Assembly (NCBI RefSeq): GCF_017743995.1
Contig: NZ_JAGHRB010000019.1
Coordinates: forward strand, 1-60,899
Length of the DNA stretch: 60,899 nucleotides
Origin: Ruegeria sp. R13_0
GTDB taxonomy: Bacteria > Pseudomonadota > Alphaproteobacteria > Rhodobacterales > Rhodobacteraceae
Reading direction: 5' to 3'
The translations under genes and the position numbers were made by a program. Position 1 is the stretch's first letter, and each line of letters opens with the position of its first letter. The notes under the pieces are model-generated. The model was not told where the DNA came from and searched no databases. It was given only the letters and a program-made list of their open reading frames with translations. This document shows positions 42,061-54,206 of this stretch, piece by piece.

Positions 42061-42860
42061 TGCGTCTAGCACTTGCCTTAGTAGTGACGATTCTCTGCGC
42101 ACTGCCAGCTGTCGCGAATGAACGGGCCAATCGGCTGGCGCATGCCATGAAGCTGGATCAGGTTGTGGGAATTCTGATCGACGAAGGCATGGTCCATCAG
42201 CAGGAACTCGAAGAAAGCCTGTTGGACGGTGACGGAGGCCCTTTGTTTCACGATCAGGTTCAGGAGATCTACAACCACTCCTGGATGAAGTCCCGTCTGA
42301 CCGAAGCCTTCGCCGAGGGCATGACGAAGGAGCAGATGGATCAGGCAATCGTCTTCTTCGAAAGCGATCTGGGGCAGACGATCGTAACTTTGGAGAACTC
42401 GGCCCGCAAAGCCTTTGCCGATGAGGCGATCGAAGAAATGGCGAACGAGGCCTATGAGGGCACCAAACCCGACTCGCCCCGGTTCGAACTGGTCGAGGAA
42501 TACATTCGCGCGAACGACCTGATTGACCAGAACGTCCAAGGCTCGCTGAGTTCGGACTACAACTTTTTCCTGGGTCTCTATGGGGACAGTCTGGCCGAAT
42601 ACGAAGAGGTTCTGGATGGGTTACTGGCGCAGAAAGACACCGTGACGGAAGAGACGACGATGTGGTTGTACTCCTTTCTGCTTCTGGCCTATCAGCCACT
42701 GGACGAGGTCGAGATGCGCGAGAATATTGCGTTTTCCAGAACCGAGACCGGGCAGGCCTTGAACGCGGCCCTGTTCAAAGGGTTTGACGAGATGTTTGAT
42801 GGGATCTCGTACCGTCTGGGTGCGGCGGTGGCGCAGGTTTGGCAATCCTCTGATCTCTGA
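42060..42860 (+). CDS. DUF2059-type secreted protein, second copy
   Basis: A 266-residue protein with signal peptide (LALALVVTILCALPAVANE). It shares with the upstream protein the core AIVFFESDLGQTIVTLENSA, aligned to the same position, so the two are diverged tandem duplicates. Otherwise acidic and helical. Function unknown; a periplasmic role is inferred from the signal. Confidence 0.8.
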   Translation: MRLALALVVTILCALPAVANERANRLAHAMKLDQVVGILIDEGMVHQQELEESLLDGDGGPLFHDQVQEIYNHSWMKSRLTEAFAEGMTKEQMDQAIVFFESDLGQTIVTLENSARKAFADEAIEEMANEAYEGTKPDSPRFELVEEYIRANDLIDQNVQGSLSSDYNFFLGLYGDSLAEYEEVLDGLLAQKDTVTEETTMWLYSFLLLAYQPLDEVEMRENIAFSRTETGQALNAALFKGFDEMFDGISYRLGAAVAQVWQSSDL

Positions 42861-43079
42861 CCAGTCTTGGGTGTTGACTTTGCCTTTCATTATGTGGATA
42901 AGCGCGCATCCCGGCCGGTTCTCCGCGCCGGGTGTCGTTATTATATGACCCTTTGAAACTTCACGGGGTCTTCCACACAGCCCAAACAGGGCGCGCTGTT
43001 CGAGGTGGCTTTCAAGTTTCTTGGGGCCAAAAACGCCCGGTAGGGGACCACAGAACGCGGGTTAGAAAAGGAAAGACGC

Positions 43080-43691
43080 ATGTTTGCGGTCCTCAAGACT
43101 GGCGGCAAGCAGTACAAGGTTCAGGCGGGCGACGTGCTCCGCGTTGAAAAACTGGCTGCAGACGCAGGTGAAAAAGTTCAATTCAACGATGTTCTGATGC
43201 TGGGCGGCGACGCTCCGGTTGTTGGCGCACCTTTCGTTGAAGGCGCAGGCGTACAGGCCGAAGTGATCGAACAGATCAAAGGTGACAAGGTCATCAAATT
43301 CGTCAAGCGCCGTCGTAAGCACAGCTCGAAGCGTACTGTTGGCCACCGTCAGAAGCTGACTCTGGTCAAAATCACCGACATCCTGTCGTCGGGCGCTGAC
43401 AAGTCGGGCATCAAAGCTGCAACCGGATCGGCTCCGGCTGGCGAAGCGGCACCTGCTGCAAAGCCTGCCAAGAAAGCAGAAGCCAAAGCAGAGGCACCCG
43501 CCGCTGCTGCCGCTGACGATCTGACCAAGCTGAACGGTGTTGGCCCTGCAGCTGCCAAAAAGCTGAACGAGGCCGGTATCGAGAGCTTTGCCGCTCTGGC
43601 CGCCTTGTCGGACGAGCAGATTGCTGCTATCGACACCATCAAAGTGAAGCCCGAATGGGTTGAGCAAGCCAAAGAGCTGGCTCAAGGCTAA
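43080..43691 (+). CDS. rplU: 50S ribosomal protein L21 with C-terminal helix-hairpin-helix extension
   Basis: A 203-residue protein. The first 103 residues are a normal L21 ([35 protein letters not shown]). A linker rich in Ala and Lys follows (about 125-148). The tail ([19 protein letters not shown]) is a helix-hairpin-helix domain also seen in other Rhodobacteraceae L21 proteins. L21 binds 23S rRNA in the large subunit; the purpose of the tail is not known. GAAAGG precedes the ATG. Cotranscribed with rpmA. Confidence 0.95.
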   Translation: MFAVLKTGGKQYKVQAGDVLRVEKLAADAGEKVQFNDVLMLGGDAPVVGAPFVEGAGVQAEVIEQIKGDKVIKFVKRRRKHSSKRTVGHRQKLTLVKITDILSSGADKSGIKAATGSAPAGEAAPAAKPAKKAEAKAEAPAAAAADDLTKLNGVGPAAAKKLNEAGIESFAALAALSDEQIAAIDTIKVKPEWVEQAKELAQG

Positions 43692-43702
43692 GGAGAGAGA
43701 GA

Positions 43703-43972
43703 ATGGCACATAAAAAAGCTGGCGGTTCCTCCCGTAACGGTCGCGACTCAGCTGGTCGTCGCCTTGGCGTGAAACTGTATGGTGGCCAGGCGGCCATCGC
43801 AGGCAACATCATCGTACGTCAGCGCGGCACCAAGTTCTGGCCGGGCGAAGGCGTCGGCATGGGCAAAGACCACACAATCTTTGCAACCACCGATGGCGCC
43901 GTAAAGTTCCACAAGGGACTCAAAAACCGCACTTTCATTTCGGTCCTGCCAGTGGCGGAGGCCGCAGAGTAA
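43703..43972 (+). CDS. rpmA: 50S ribosomal protein L27
   Basis: An 89-residue protein beginning [20 protein letters not shown], the diagnostic L27 start, which reaches the peptidyl-transferase centre. AAGGAGAGAG precedes the ATG. It is 11 bases after rplU and is followed by a strong terminator. There is no N-terminal cleavage extension of the Firmicutes type. Confidence 0.97.
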   Translation: MAHKKAGGSSRNGRDSAGRRLGVKLYGGQAAIAGNIIVRQRGTKFWPGEGVGMGKDHTIFATTDGAVKFHKGLKNRTFISVLPVAEAAE

Positions 43973-44006
43973 GCCGAAACCCAGAAGGTTTAAAAAAAAT
44001 TCATGG

Positions 44007-44037
44007 GGGACCGGCAGAAAATGCCGGTCCCTTTTTC
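44007..44037 (+). terminator. Rho-independent terminator of rplU-rpmA
   Basis: GGGACCGGCA (44007-44016) and TGCCGGTCCC (44022-44031) form a perfect 10-base-pair stem with loop GAAAA, followed by five T residues. Confidence 0.9.
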
Positions 44038-44067
44038 GTTTTAACGCAGTCGTGATCCAGAACAGCA

Positions 44068-44672
44068 ATGCCCGTCGCAACCACCAGCTTTCTCATCTTT
44101 GCCGCCTCACAGGTTGGCACGCCGGGACCGGCCAACATGGTCCTGATGGGAACAGGTGCGCGCTATGGCTTTCGCGCCGCTTTGCCTTTTGTGGCCGGGG
44201 TCGTGTTGGGCAAGCAGCTGATCATCTGGCCCGTAGGCTTTGGCCTGATGCAGGTTGCCGATCAGGCTCCGCTGGCGTTTGAGGTGCTGAAATACGCTTC
44301 TGCTGCCTATATTTGCTGGCTGGCCTGGAAGATCGCCAATCTCAGGCTATCGCGAGCAACGGCGGATGGGAAAGCACCGGGCTTTTTGTCTGGACTCATT
44401 GTTCATCCGCTGAACCCCAAGGCCTGGGCGATGATCATTGCTGGGTTCACGGGGTTCGTTGCGGCGGGGACGTCCAGTTTTGAGGCGACGCTCACGATCG
44501 CTCTTTGTTTGTTGTTCTGCCAGATCGTTTTGCACCCGATCTGGACATTTGCAGGGGACCGGATCGCCCATGTGGTTGAAGGTCGGCCTGCGGAAAAATA
44601 TCTGATGTGGACGCTCGCCAGTCTGACTGTTGCGTCCGTACTTTTTGTGTTGTTCGGAGGAGGAACGCACTC

Positions 44673-44676
<4 letters not shown>
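44068..44676 (+). CDS. LysE/RhtB-family amino acid exporter
   Basis: A 202-residue inner-membrane protein with about five to six transmembrane segments and the family signature TPGPANMVLMGTGARYGFRAA near the N-terminus shortened here to PGPANMVLMGTGARYG. LysE-family proteins export amino acids or small metabolites by proton exchange. It overlaps the next gene by 4 bases. The substrate is unknown. Confidence 0.88.
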
Positions 44677-47376
<2,700 letters not shown>

Positions 47377-47397
47377 AGGCGCAGAAAGGCTAAGGTT

Positions 47398-48660
47398 ATG
47401 AAGGATCTCGACAATATTCCCGCTCTGATGGCCGATCTGGGTAAACGCGCCAAAGCTGCCGCGCGCGAGCTGGCCTTTGCCTCGGCCGAGCGTAAACATG
47501 CAGCCCTGATCGCAGCGGCTGAGGCCGTCTGGGCCAATCGCGCTCAGATCATCGAAGCCAACAAGAAGGATCTGGAGTTCGGACGCGAAAAGGGCCTGAG
47601 CCCTGCCATGATGGACCGTCTGATGCTGGATGAGGACCGCATTCAGGGCATGGTCGACGGCCTGCGCACGGTGGCTGATCAAACCGATCCGGTGGGCGAG
47701 GTGATGACCGAGTGGGACATGCCCTCGGGCCTCAACATTCAGCGCGTGCGCACGCCGTTGGGTGTCATTGGGGTGATTTACGAAAGCCGCCCTAATGTAA
47801 CCGCCGATGCTGGCGCGTTGTGCCTGAAATCCGGCAACGCCGTGATCCTGCGCGGCGGGTCCGAGAGTTTTCATTCCTCCACCGCCATCCACGCCTGTCT
47901 GGTCGAGGGTCTGAAAGCTGCGAACCTGCCTGAGGATTCAATTCAACTCGTGCCGACTCGCGACCGCGCGGCGGTGCAGGAATTGCTGACCATGACCGAC
48001 TATGTCGACGTTATCGTTCCGCGTGGCGGCAAAGGACTGGTCGGACTGGTTCAGCGTGAGGCGCGCGTGCCGGTCTTCGCCCATCTTGAAGGCATCGTGC
48101 ATATCTACATCGACAAGGCCGCCGACCCGCAAAAGACCTTGGACGTGGTGCTGAACGCCAAGACCCGGCGCACCGGTATATGTGGCGCGGCAGAGTGTCT
48201 TCTGATCCATGAGGACGTGGCTGAAACCCTCGGGCGCGACGTGATTGCCACGCTGATGGCTGCAGGGGTCGAGGTTCATGCCGAAGGTGTTCTGGCCGTC
48301 GGTGGAACCACCGAAGCCACCTCCGAGGATTGGGGCAAAGAGTTTCTGGACAGTATCATTGCCGCCAAACCTGTCGCCGATATCGATGCCGCCATTGCGC
48401 ACATCCAGCAATATGGCTCGAACCATACAGATTGCATCATGACCGAGGATGACACGGCTGCGGCACGCTTCTTCGAGCGGCTGGATAGCGCCATCTTGAT
48501 GCACAACGCCTCAACCCAATTTGCGGATGGCGGTGAGTTCGGAATGGGCGCTGAAATCGGAATTGCAACGGGCAAAATGCATGCACGCGGTCCAGTCGGC
48601 GCGGCGCAGTTGACCAGCTTTCAATATCTGGTGCGCGGGAACGGTACGACCCGCGCCTAG
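47398..48660 (+). CDS. proA: Gamma-glutamyl phosphate reductase
   Basis: A 420-residue aldehyde-dehydrogenase-like enzyme that reduces glutamyl phosphate to the semialdehyde for proline synthesis. Family landmarks are [19 protein letters not shown] (about 119-137), the catalytic cysteine in [12 protein letters not shown] (about 262) and [14 protein letters not shown] near the end. The stop TAG shares the palindrome CTAG with the stop of the convergent chpT gene. Confidence 0.97.
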   Translation: MKDLDNIPALMADLGKRAKAAARELAFASAERKHAALIAAAEAVWANRAQIIEANKKDLEFGREKGLSPAMMDRLMLDEDRIQGMVDGLRTVADQTDPVGEVMTEWDMPSGLNIQRVRTPLGVIGVIYESRPNVTADAGALCLKSGNAVILRGGSESFHSSTAIHACLVEGLKAANLPEDSIQLVPTRDRAAVQELLTMTDYVDVIVPRGGKGLVGLVQREARVPVFAHLEGIVHIYIDKAADPQKTLDVVLNAKTRRTGICGAAECLLIHEDVAETLGRDVIATLMAAGVEVHAEGVLAVGGTTEATSEDWGKEFLDSIIAAKPVADIDAAIAHIQQYGSNHTDCIMTEDDTAAARFFERLDSAILMHNASTQFADGGEFGMGAEIGIATGKMHARGPVGAAQLTSFQYLVRGNGTTRA

Positions 48661-49253
48661 AACCTTAGGGTGACGCGGGTTGTGCCGATCTCGGCCGCAA
48701 CTCGCCGCCCCATGGCCGCGGCCGTTTCCGGCAGCAAGGCAAACTGAACCTGCGCCGGTGTGAGTTTGTTGGCGAAGTTGCCCGTGGCAGCATTCTTCCA
48801 CAAGTCATTGTCAATGTTCAATTTGTCGGCTGTGCCAGTCACCTGCCAACCGGTGTCAGAGGCCGAGATATCGACTTGCCCACCAAATGGCATCGCGCTC
48901 TCGCAGCACATCAGGGCCAGAAAGGCCAGTTTGACCTGATTGCGCGGCACAGCCTCTGTCAGGTTCCAGTTGACCCGCACACGACCGGCGCGTTCCACGT
49001 CTTTCAGCAACTCGGCAACCTCGCTGCGCCCTAATGGCTGGTCACTGGTCGAGCCAAAGGCCACGCGGAAAAACCGAATGCGCGCGCCCGCGCTGCCGAC
49101 ACTGCCAGAGATCAGTTCCATCTCGGGGCCTTGCACCGCGCCAACCATATCCAACAGCTCCAGCCCGTTGGTGATGGCCCCAATCGGGCTGATCAGATCG
49201 TGACAGATGCGCGAGCCAATCAGCTCGGCCAGGTTGACGTCTGTGGCGCCCAT
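48657..49253 (-). CDS. chpT: ChpT-type histidine phosphotransferase
   Basis: A 198-residue protein. The ATG at 49253 has AGGAGG upstream on the minus strand; a longer frame to 49448 would overlap the divergent gene and has no signal. The phospho-accepting histidine lies in [21 protein letters not shown] near residue 22, shortened here to [13 protein letters not shown]. The C-terminal half is a degenerate ATPase-like domain. In alphaproteobacteria ChpT passes phosphate from CckA to CtrA and CpdR, controlling motility and gene-transfer-agent genes in Rhodobacteraceae. Confidence 0.85.
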   Translation of the reverse strand: MGATDVNLAELIGSRICHDLISPIGAITNGLELLDMVGAVQGPEMELISGSVGSAGARIRFFRVAFGSTSDQPLGRSEVAELLKDVERAGRVRVNWNLTEAVPRNQVKLAFLALMCCESAMPFGGQVDISASDTGWQVTGTADKLNIDNDLWKNAATGNFANKLTPAQVQFALLPETAAAMGRRVAAEIGTTRVTLRF

Positions 49254-49293
49254 GCGTACCTCCTGCTGTATCTGCCACCGGACCGGAGCCCCC

Positions 49294-49476
49294 ATGACAG
49301 ACCTCAATGCCATTCTTGCACCGGGCATGTTCGTCCGCCACCCCGATTTCCCCGATTGGGGCGTTGGACAGGTGCAGTCCAATATCGGGGGCAAGATTAC
49401 CGTGAACTTCCGCGAGCAGGGGAAAGTGGTAGTCGACGGAACGCGCATTGCCTTGATGCCGGTCTTTGATCCCTGA
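49294..49476 (+). CDS. DUF3553 family small protein
   Basis: A 60-residue protein divergent from chpT (40-base gap). The core is PGMFVRHPDFPDWGVGQVQSN followed by KITVNFREQGKVVVDG, i.e. a small beta-barrel similar to the CarD/UvrD-tail type fold. The family is of unknown function and is found mainly in alphaproteobacteria. No signal peptide or membrane segment. Confidence 0.8.
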   Translation: MTDLNAILAPGMFVRHPDFPDWGVGQVQSNIGGKITVNFREQGKVVVDGTRIALMPVFDP

Positions 49477-49588
49477 AACTGGTTTAGGAAAGGTTAACGC
49501 CAAAATCCAACCCAGTCATCAGATGGGACCCGTATTGCCTTTGGGGGAACAGCTGCGGTATCAGCCGGAGGCAACTTCAAGGAACGAC

Positions 49589-50344
49589 ATGCCGGATTCA
49601 GGCCCTTCTTTCACCATCCGACTCGCTGAAACCGAACAGGACCTGCGCGCCGCGCAGCGCCTGCGCTACGACGTGTTTGTACGTGAGCTAGGTGGTGGCG
49701 GAGAGATGGTCGATCACGATGCCGGGTTGGAGCAGGACAAGTTCGATCCGTATTTCGATCACATGCTGGCGATCGATGACCAAACCGGGGAAACTGTCGG
49801 CGTTTACAGGCTGTTACCGGGCGAACGTGCAGCAGAGTTGGGGCAGTTTTACTCCGAAGACGAGTACGATCTGACCGTTCTGAAGCAAAGCGGTCGCAAG
49901 CTGCTGGAGCTTGGCCGATCCTGCCTGCATCCCGACTATCGCGGCGGCACGGCGATGTATCACCTGTGGAACGGTCTGGCGGCCTATGTCACCGAGCATG
50001 AGATCGAGGTTCTGTTCGGCGTCGCTAGCTTTCACGGCACCGATGCCACGGCGCTCGCCCAGCCCTTGTCGATGCTGCATCACAACCATCTGGCGCCCGA
50101 AGATTTGCGGGTTCGTGCGCAGCCTGATGTGTTTCAATCCATGAACCTCGTGGCACCCGAAGACCTCGATCGCAGGGCGGCCATGGTGCAGGTGCCTGCG
50201 CTGATCAAAGCTTATCTGCGTTTGGGCGGTTTCGTGGGCGAGGGGGCTTTTATCGACCACAGCTTCAACACCACAGATGTTTGCCTGATCCTCGATACCG
50301 CACGGATGAACGAGCGGCAAAAGCGCATATATGGCGGAGCCTAA
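49589..50344 (+). CDS. olsB: Ornithine N-alpha-acyltransferase (lyso-ornithine lipid synthesis)
   Basis: A 251-residue GNAT-like acyltransferase. The ATG at 49589 has AAGGAAC upstream; the frame is open further upstream without a signal. The family start FTIRLAETEQDLRAAQRLRY and the core GRSCLHPDYRGGTAMYHLW are visible. It transfers a 3-hydroxyacyl chain from acyl carrier protein to ornithine. The next gene encodes the second acyltransferase, so the pair makes ornithine lipids of the membrane, which replace phospholipids under phosphate shortage. Confidence 0.88.
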   Translation: MPDSGPSFTIRLAETEQDLRAAQRLRYDVFVRELGGGGEMVDHDAGLEQDKFDPYFDHMLAIDDQTGETVGVYRLLPGERAAELGQFYSEDEYDLTVLKQSGRKLLELGRSCLHPDYRGGTAMYHLWNGLAAYVTEHEIEVLFGVASFHGTDATALAQPLSMLHHNHLAPEDLRVRAQPDVFQSMNLVAPEDLDRRAAMVQVPALIKAYLRLGGFVGEGAFIDHSFNTTDVCLILDTARMNERQKRIYGGA

Positions 50345-51185
50345 CCCCGTGAGTGATCCGCTTTGGAACAGTGACGACGCGCCCGATGCGGTTCACCTCG
50401 GCGTTCTGGGATGGGTATTGGTAGTCTTACGCGGCGTACCTTTGGCGCTGTTGGTCTTTGGCGGCTTGATCATCTTGCTTGCGATACGCCTAATCGAACG
50501 CCCCTTGTTCGGTATTCGCCGACCAATAACTCCGTTCATCACCCAAGTTGTTTGCCGCAACGCCTTTCGCATTCTGGGCATAGGTTTCCGAACTTCCGGA
50601 GATCTGATGGCGGAGCGTGGTGCAGTGGTGGCCAACCACACCTCATGGCTCGACATCTTTGCTCTGAATGCCCGCAAAAGGGTGTATTTCGTATCCAAGG
50701 CCGAAGTGGCGAAGTGGCCCGGTATCGGCTGGTTGGCGCGCGCGACCGGAACGGTTTTTATCGAACGGGACCGGAAGAAGGCAAAAGAACAAACGCTTGT
50801 GTTCGAAACTCGTCTGAAAGCGGGGCATAAGCTGCTGTTTTTCCCCGAAGGAACTTCGACCGACGGCCTCAGGGTTTTGCCATTTAAAACAACGCTCTTT
50901 GCCGCGTTCTTCGCGGATGAGCTGCGAGATTTCATGTATGTGCAGCCGGTCTCGGTGGTATTTCACGCACCAGCGGGCGAGCCGGACCGGTTTTACGGTT
51001 GGTGGGGCGACATGGAGTTCGGCCCGCATCTGCTGAAGACGCTCGGTGCGCGCAGGCAGGGGGCGGTCGAGCTGATTTATCACGCGCCAGCCAAGGTCAG
51101 CGGTTTTGAAAACCGCAAAGCGCTGGCTGCGCATTGCGAAGTGGCCGTCCGTCATGCGCACGAGCTGGCGCGGCTTGAAAAATAA
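50331..51185 (+). CDS. olsA: 1-acyl-glycerol-3-phosphate-type acyltransferase (OlsA/PlsC family)
   Basis: A 284-residue membrane-anchored acyltransferase. One or two hydrophobic helices lie at about 25-55 (VLVVLRGVPLALLVFGGL). The catalytic HX4D motif is NHTSWLD (about 103) and the glycerol-phosphate-binding motif FPEGTST (about 172). It converts lyso-ornithine lipid to ornithine lipid. The ATG at 50331 overlaps olsB by 14 bases; a GTG at 50349 with GGAG upstream is an equally good start. Confidence 0.88.
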   Translation: MAEPNPVSDPLWNSDDAPDAVHLGVLGWVLVVLRGVPLALLVFGGLIILLAIRLIERPLFGIRRPITPFITQVVCRNAFRILGIGFRTSGDLMAERGAVVANHTSWLDIFALNARKRVYFVSKAEVAKWPGIGWLARATGTVFIERDRKKAKEQTLVFETRLKAGHKLLFFPEGTSTDGLRVLPFKTTLFAAFFADELRDFMYVQPVSVVFHAPAGEPDRFYGWWGDMEFGPHLLKTLGARRQGAVELIYHAPAKVSGFENRKALAAHCEVAVRHAHELARLEK

Positions 51186-51237
51186 GGGCGATTGACCCTT
51201 GCACTGCATCCAAACCTGCCGTATACGCGCGCCATTC

Positions 51238-51268
51238 AAACCCGCAGGCGGGGTTTGGGCTTTTTGAG
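51238..51268 (+). terminator. Probable terminator after olsA
   Basis: AAACCCG-CAGG-CGGGGTTT with one bulged G, followed by GGGCTTTTT. It lies 53 bases after the olsA stop and 84 bases before rpsB. It may equally be part of the rpsB leader. Confidence 0.4.
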
Positions 51269-51351
51269 GGAGACATCCTCATCAAGACCGCCGGTTGGAG
51301 CATCCGCTTCTTTCACCCCCGCCAAGGCGTAAACCGGAAAAGGAAAATAGC

Positions 51352-52134
51352 ATGGCTCTTCCCGAGTTCTCCATGCGTCAGCTGCTGGAAGCTGGCGTTC
51401 ACTTTGGTCACCAGACACAGCGTTGGAATCCCCGCATGGGCCCGTTCATCTACGGCTCGCGCAATGGCATCCACATCATGGACCTGACCCAGACAGTTCC
51501 GATGCTGGACCAGGCTCTGCAGGCCGTTCGTGACACCGTCGCAAAAGGTGGCCGCGTTCTGTTCGTTGGTACAAAGCGTCAGGCCGCTGGCCCGATCGCT
51601 GAAGCGGCTGAAAAGTCGGCTCAGTACTACATGAACCACCGCTGGCTGGGCGGCACGCTGACCAACTGGAAAACCGTTTCCCAGTCGATCAACCGTCTGA
51701 ACCAGATCGACGAAGCCATGGAAGCGGGCGCAGAAGGCCTGACCAAGAAAGAGCGTCTGGGCATGGAGCGTGACCAGCAGAAGCTGCAGGCCTCGCTGGG
51801 CGGTATCCGCGAGATGGGCGGTGTTCCTGACCTGCTGTTCGTCATCGACGTCAAGAAAGAAGCACTGGCCATCGCAGAAGCCAACAAGCTGGGTATCCCG
51901 GTTGTGGCTGTTGTCGACACCAACTGCTCGCCCGATGGCGTTGACTACATCATCCCCGGCAACGACGACGCAGCCCGCGCCATCGCGCTGTATTGTGATC
52001 TGGTCGCACGTGCCGCTCTGGACGGTATGACCGCTCAGATGGGTGCTGCAGGCGTTGACATCGGCGCGTTCGAAGAAGCTCCGGCTGAGGAAGCCGTTGC
52101 GGAAGAAGCCGCCGAAGCTCCGGCCGAAGCGTAA
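51352..52134 (+). CDS. rpsB: 30S ribosomal protein S2
   Basis: A 260-residue protein starting [20 protein letters not shown], the S2 hallmark. AAAAGGAAAAT precedes the ATG. The tail is acidic and rich in Ala and Glu ([20 protein letters not shown]), as in other Rhodobacteraceae. Part of the conserved rpsB-tsf operon, separated from tsf by an attenuator-like hairpin. Confidence 0.97.
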   Translation: MALPEFSMRQLLEAGVHFGHQTQRWNPRMGPFIYGSRNGIHIMDLTQTVPMLDQALQAVRDTVAKGGRVLFVGTKRQAAGPIAEAAEKSAQYYMNHRWLGGTLTNWKTVSQSINRLNQIDEAMEAGAEGLTKKERLGMERDQQKLQASLGGIREMGGVPDLLFVIDVKKEALAIAEANKLGIPVVAVVDTNCSPDGVDYIIPGNDDAARAIALYCDLVARAALDGMTAQMGAAGVDIGAFEEAPAEEAVAEEAAEAPAEA

Positions 52135-52158
52135 GCTGCCCGTCACGTAATTGACACA

Positions 52159-52182
52159 TGGGGCAGGGTATGACCTGCCCCA
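52159..52182 (+). terminator. Attenuator-like hairpin between rpsB and tsf
   Basis: TGGGGCAGG (52159-52167) and CCTGCCCCA (52174-52182) form a perfect 9-base-pair stem with loop GTATGA. No long T-run follows, so partial termination or mRNA processing between S2 and EF-Ts is likely. Confidence 0.6.
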
Positions 52183-52211
52183 ATTCCGTTTGAATTGAGG
52201 AGAGCCAAAAG

Positions 52212-53087
52212 ATGGCAATCACAGCAGCAATGGTTAAAGAACTGCGCGACGCAACCGGCGCAGGCATGATGGACGCGAAAAAAGCCCTGACCGAAACCGG
52301 CGGCAACATGGACGAGGCCGTTGACTGGCTGCGCACCAAAGGCCTGGCCAAAGCGGCCAAGAAATCGGGCCGTACCGCAGCAGAAGGTCTGGTTGCTGTT
52401 CACGTTAACGGTGGCAACGGTGTTGCTGTCGAAGTGAACTCGGAAACCGACTTCGTTGCGAAGAACGCCGAGTTCCAGGAAATGGTCGGCAAGATCACCT
52501 ACGCTGCTGAAGGCGTCGACAATGTCGAGGCTCTGCTGGCTGCTGATCTGGGCGGAAAGTCCGTAGCAGACACCATCACCGACAAGATCGCCACCATTGG
52601 CGAAAACATGTCGGTGCGCCGCATGTCGAAACTGTCGGGCGACACCGTTGTGTCCTACGTTCACAACGCAGCCACCAACGGCATGGGTAAAATCGGCGTT
52701 CTGGTTGCTCTGACCGGTGGCGACGAAGCAATCGGCAAGCAGGTTGCGATGCACATCGCTGCTGTGAACCCGGCAGCTTTGTCCGAGGCCGACATGGATC
52801 CGGCTGTTGTCGAGAAAGAAAAGCAGGTTCAGATGGACATCGCCCGCGAGTCCGGCAAGCCGGAGCAGGTGATCGAGAAGATGATCGAAGGCCGTATGAA
52901 GAAATTCGTGGCTGAGTCGACTCTGCTCAACCAGTCCTTCGTTGTGAACCCTGACCTGACCGTTGAAGCAGCGGCCAAAGAAGCAGGCGCAACCATCACC
53001 GGCTTCATTCGTCTGGAGGTTGGCGAAGGCATCGTGGTCGAAAAAGAAGACTTCGCTGCAGAAGTTGCCAAAGCGGCACAAGGCTAA
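52212..53087 (+). CDS. tsf: Translation elongation factor Ts
   Basis: A 291-residue guanine-nucleotide exchange factor for EF-Tu. The N-terminal UBA-like domain has [18 protein letters not shown] (about 12-29), and the exchange core has SETDFVAKN (about 78-86). TGAGGAGAG precedes the ATG. Normal length. Confidence 0.97.
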   Translation: MAITAAMVKELRDATGAGMMDAKKALTETGGNMDEAVDWLRTKGLAKAAKKSGRTAAEGLVAVHVNGGNGVAVEVNSETDFVAKNAEFQEMVGKITYAAEGVDNVEALLAADLGGKSVADTITDKIATIGENMSVRRMSKLSGDTVVSYVHNAATNGMGKIGVLVALTGGDEAIGKQVAMHIAAVNPAALSEADMDPAVVEKEKQVQMDIARESGKPEQVIEKMIEGRMKKFVAESTLLNQSFVVNPDLTVEAAAKEAGATITGFIRLEVGEGIVVEKEDFAAEVAKAAQG

Positions 53088-53130
53088 GCCTTCGCTCCAG
53101 GCCCCAATTGCGGGGCCTGACGACATTCAG

Positions 53131-53161
53131 AACCGGTCACGTCGAACGTGGCCGGTTTTTT
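53131..53161 (+). terminator. Rho-independent terminator of rpsB-tsf
   Basis: AACCGGTCACG and CGTGGCCGGTT pair over 11 positions (one G-T pair) with loop TCGAA, followed by a run of T to 53161. A smaller stem, AGGCCCC/GGGGCCT, precedes it at 53099-53118. Confidence 0.9.
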
Positions 53162-53406
53162 CGTGCCAAAACGGGTTTTTGTCTGTTCAAGCAGAAGGTG
53201 AATGGAGGGCCCCGCATGATGGGGATGGTCGGGACCCTCCACAATTCCGACATCGGTACGCGGACGAATAGGCGCTCCAAAAGTCAGAGTGATTGGAGAG
53301 CTCTGGTATTGCAAAGATCCAATCGAATGTTCCTTGGCTAAAGCCACCACTCACGGAACGGTATCAATCTGCAATTTTCCCGTGAAGATGGGAAGTCATG
53401 ATTTCC
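53162..53406. other. Gene-free stretch after tsf terminator
   Basis: About 245 bases between the tsf terminator and the palindromes next to the LuxR gene. I see no gene, RNA or repeat that can be supported. Short frames here lack ribosome sites and family features. Confidence 0.5.
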
Positions 53407-53441
53407 TTACCTAAGGTAAATTGACGCGGTTTAGCGTCAAT
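53407..53441 (-). repeat. Two adjacent palindromes downstream of the LuxR gene
   Basis: TTACC-TAA-GGTAA (53407-53419) and ATTGACGC-GGTTTA-GCGTCAAT (53420-53441, perfect 8-base arms) lie side by side just past the LuxR stop. On the minus strand the 8-bp stem followed by an AT-rich stretch could act as a weak terminator. Confidence 0.5.
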
Positions 53442-53450
53442 CACTTGTGG

Positions 53451-54206
53451 TCAGGCTTCCATCACATACATCTGGTTGTGTAGGGCGGCTTTGAGAACGG
53501 CTTGGGCCGTCGTCTCGACCGAAAGCGATTCGCGTGCCAGCCTCAGGTGTTTTTCCACTGTCGCCGCCGTCAGCCCCATCAGCAGGGCAATATCTTGGGT
53601 CGTTTTACCATCACCGACCCATTGCAGCGCCTCTCGCTGACGTTTGGTCAGCGACCGATTCGGAGGTGTATAGGGCAGCGTCAGGATCTTGAGATGAGCG
53701 ATGTTGTTCATCAGAAGGATATCCTCGCCATGCTCTTCCCACATGGCGTCAATCTCGTCCTGGTTGCGGTTTTCCGCGGCAGAAAGCGAGATCGCGCCTT
53801 TGGACCGTACCGAGACCGAGTTGAAGCTGACAGTATATCCAGCAAGCACGTTGTGCGACTTGTTGAAATCCACGACCTTCTGCTGTTCGGGCGTCAGATC
53901 CCCGGTCGTGGCCCAATCCTGAATCATCCCCCAACTCGCCGCGCCATCGTTGTTCAAAGCCCATTGCAGCATCGGTGCGTTGAAATACCTGCTGTCACCG
54001 AGAAAGCCGTCAACATATTCGCGCCGATGATTGCTGAGGATGACAAAATCCTCAGGGTCGCCCAAGGACGTGGCTGTGCGATATTGAGTGTAGCCGTAGA
54101 TAAGCCGATCAAAGCCGTATGTAGCCATCTGTCGGCAATGGGCATCCCAAAGCTCTTCCAGGGTTCTGGCATAGCTGACAAAGCGGAGATACTCCTTCAG
54201 CTTCAT
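53451..54206 (-). CDS. LuxR-family regulator with autoinducer-binding-type domain
   Basis: A 251-residue protein. The N-terminal 170 residues match the autoinducer-binding domain layout of quorum-sensing LuxR proteins (YGYTQYR; WGMIQDWATTGDLT). The C-terminal HTH (about 185-245) has LTKRQREALQWVGDGKTTQDI and LTAATVEKHLRLAR. There is no luxI-type synthase in the window, so it is an orphan or responds to signals made elsewhere. The ATG overlaps the aroQ stop by 4 bases, so it is coupled to a housekeeping gene. Confidence 0.88.
   Translation of the reverse strand: MKLKEYLRFVSYARTLEELWDAHCRQMATYGFDRLIYGYTQYRTATSLGDPEDFVILSNHRREYVDGFLGDSRYFNAPMLQWALNNDGAASWGMIQDWATTGDLTPEQQKVVDFNKSHNVLAGYTVSFNSVSVRSKGAISLSAAENRNQDEIDAMWEEHGEDILLMNNIAHLKILTLPYTPPNRSLTKRQREALQWVGDGKTTQDIALLMGLTAATVEKHLRLARESLSVETTAQAVLKAALHNQMYVMEA

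Noticed and set aside
49694..49707. GGCGGAGAGA match inside olsB, considered as a second attachment copy of the tRNA 3' end
   Set aside because: Only about 10 bases match, and it lies in a coding gene on the wrong side of the tRNA.
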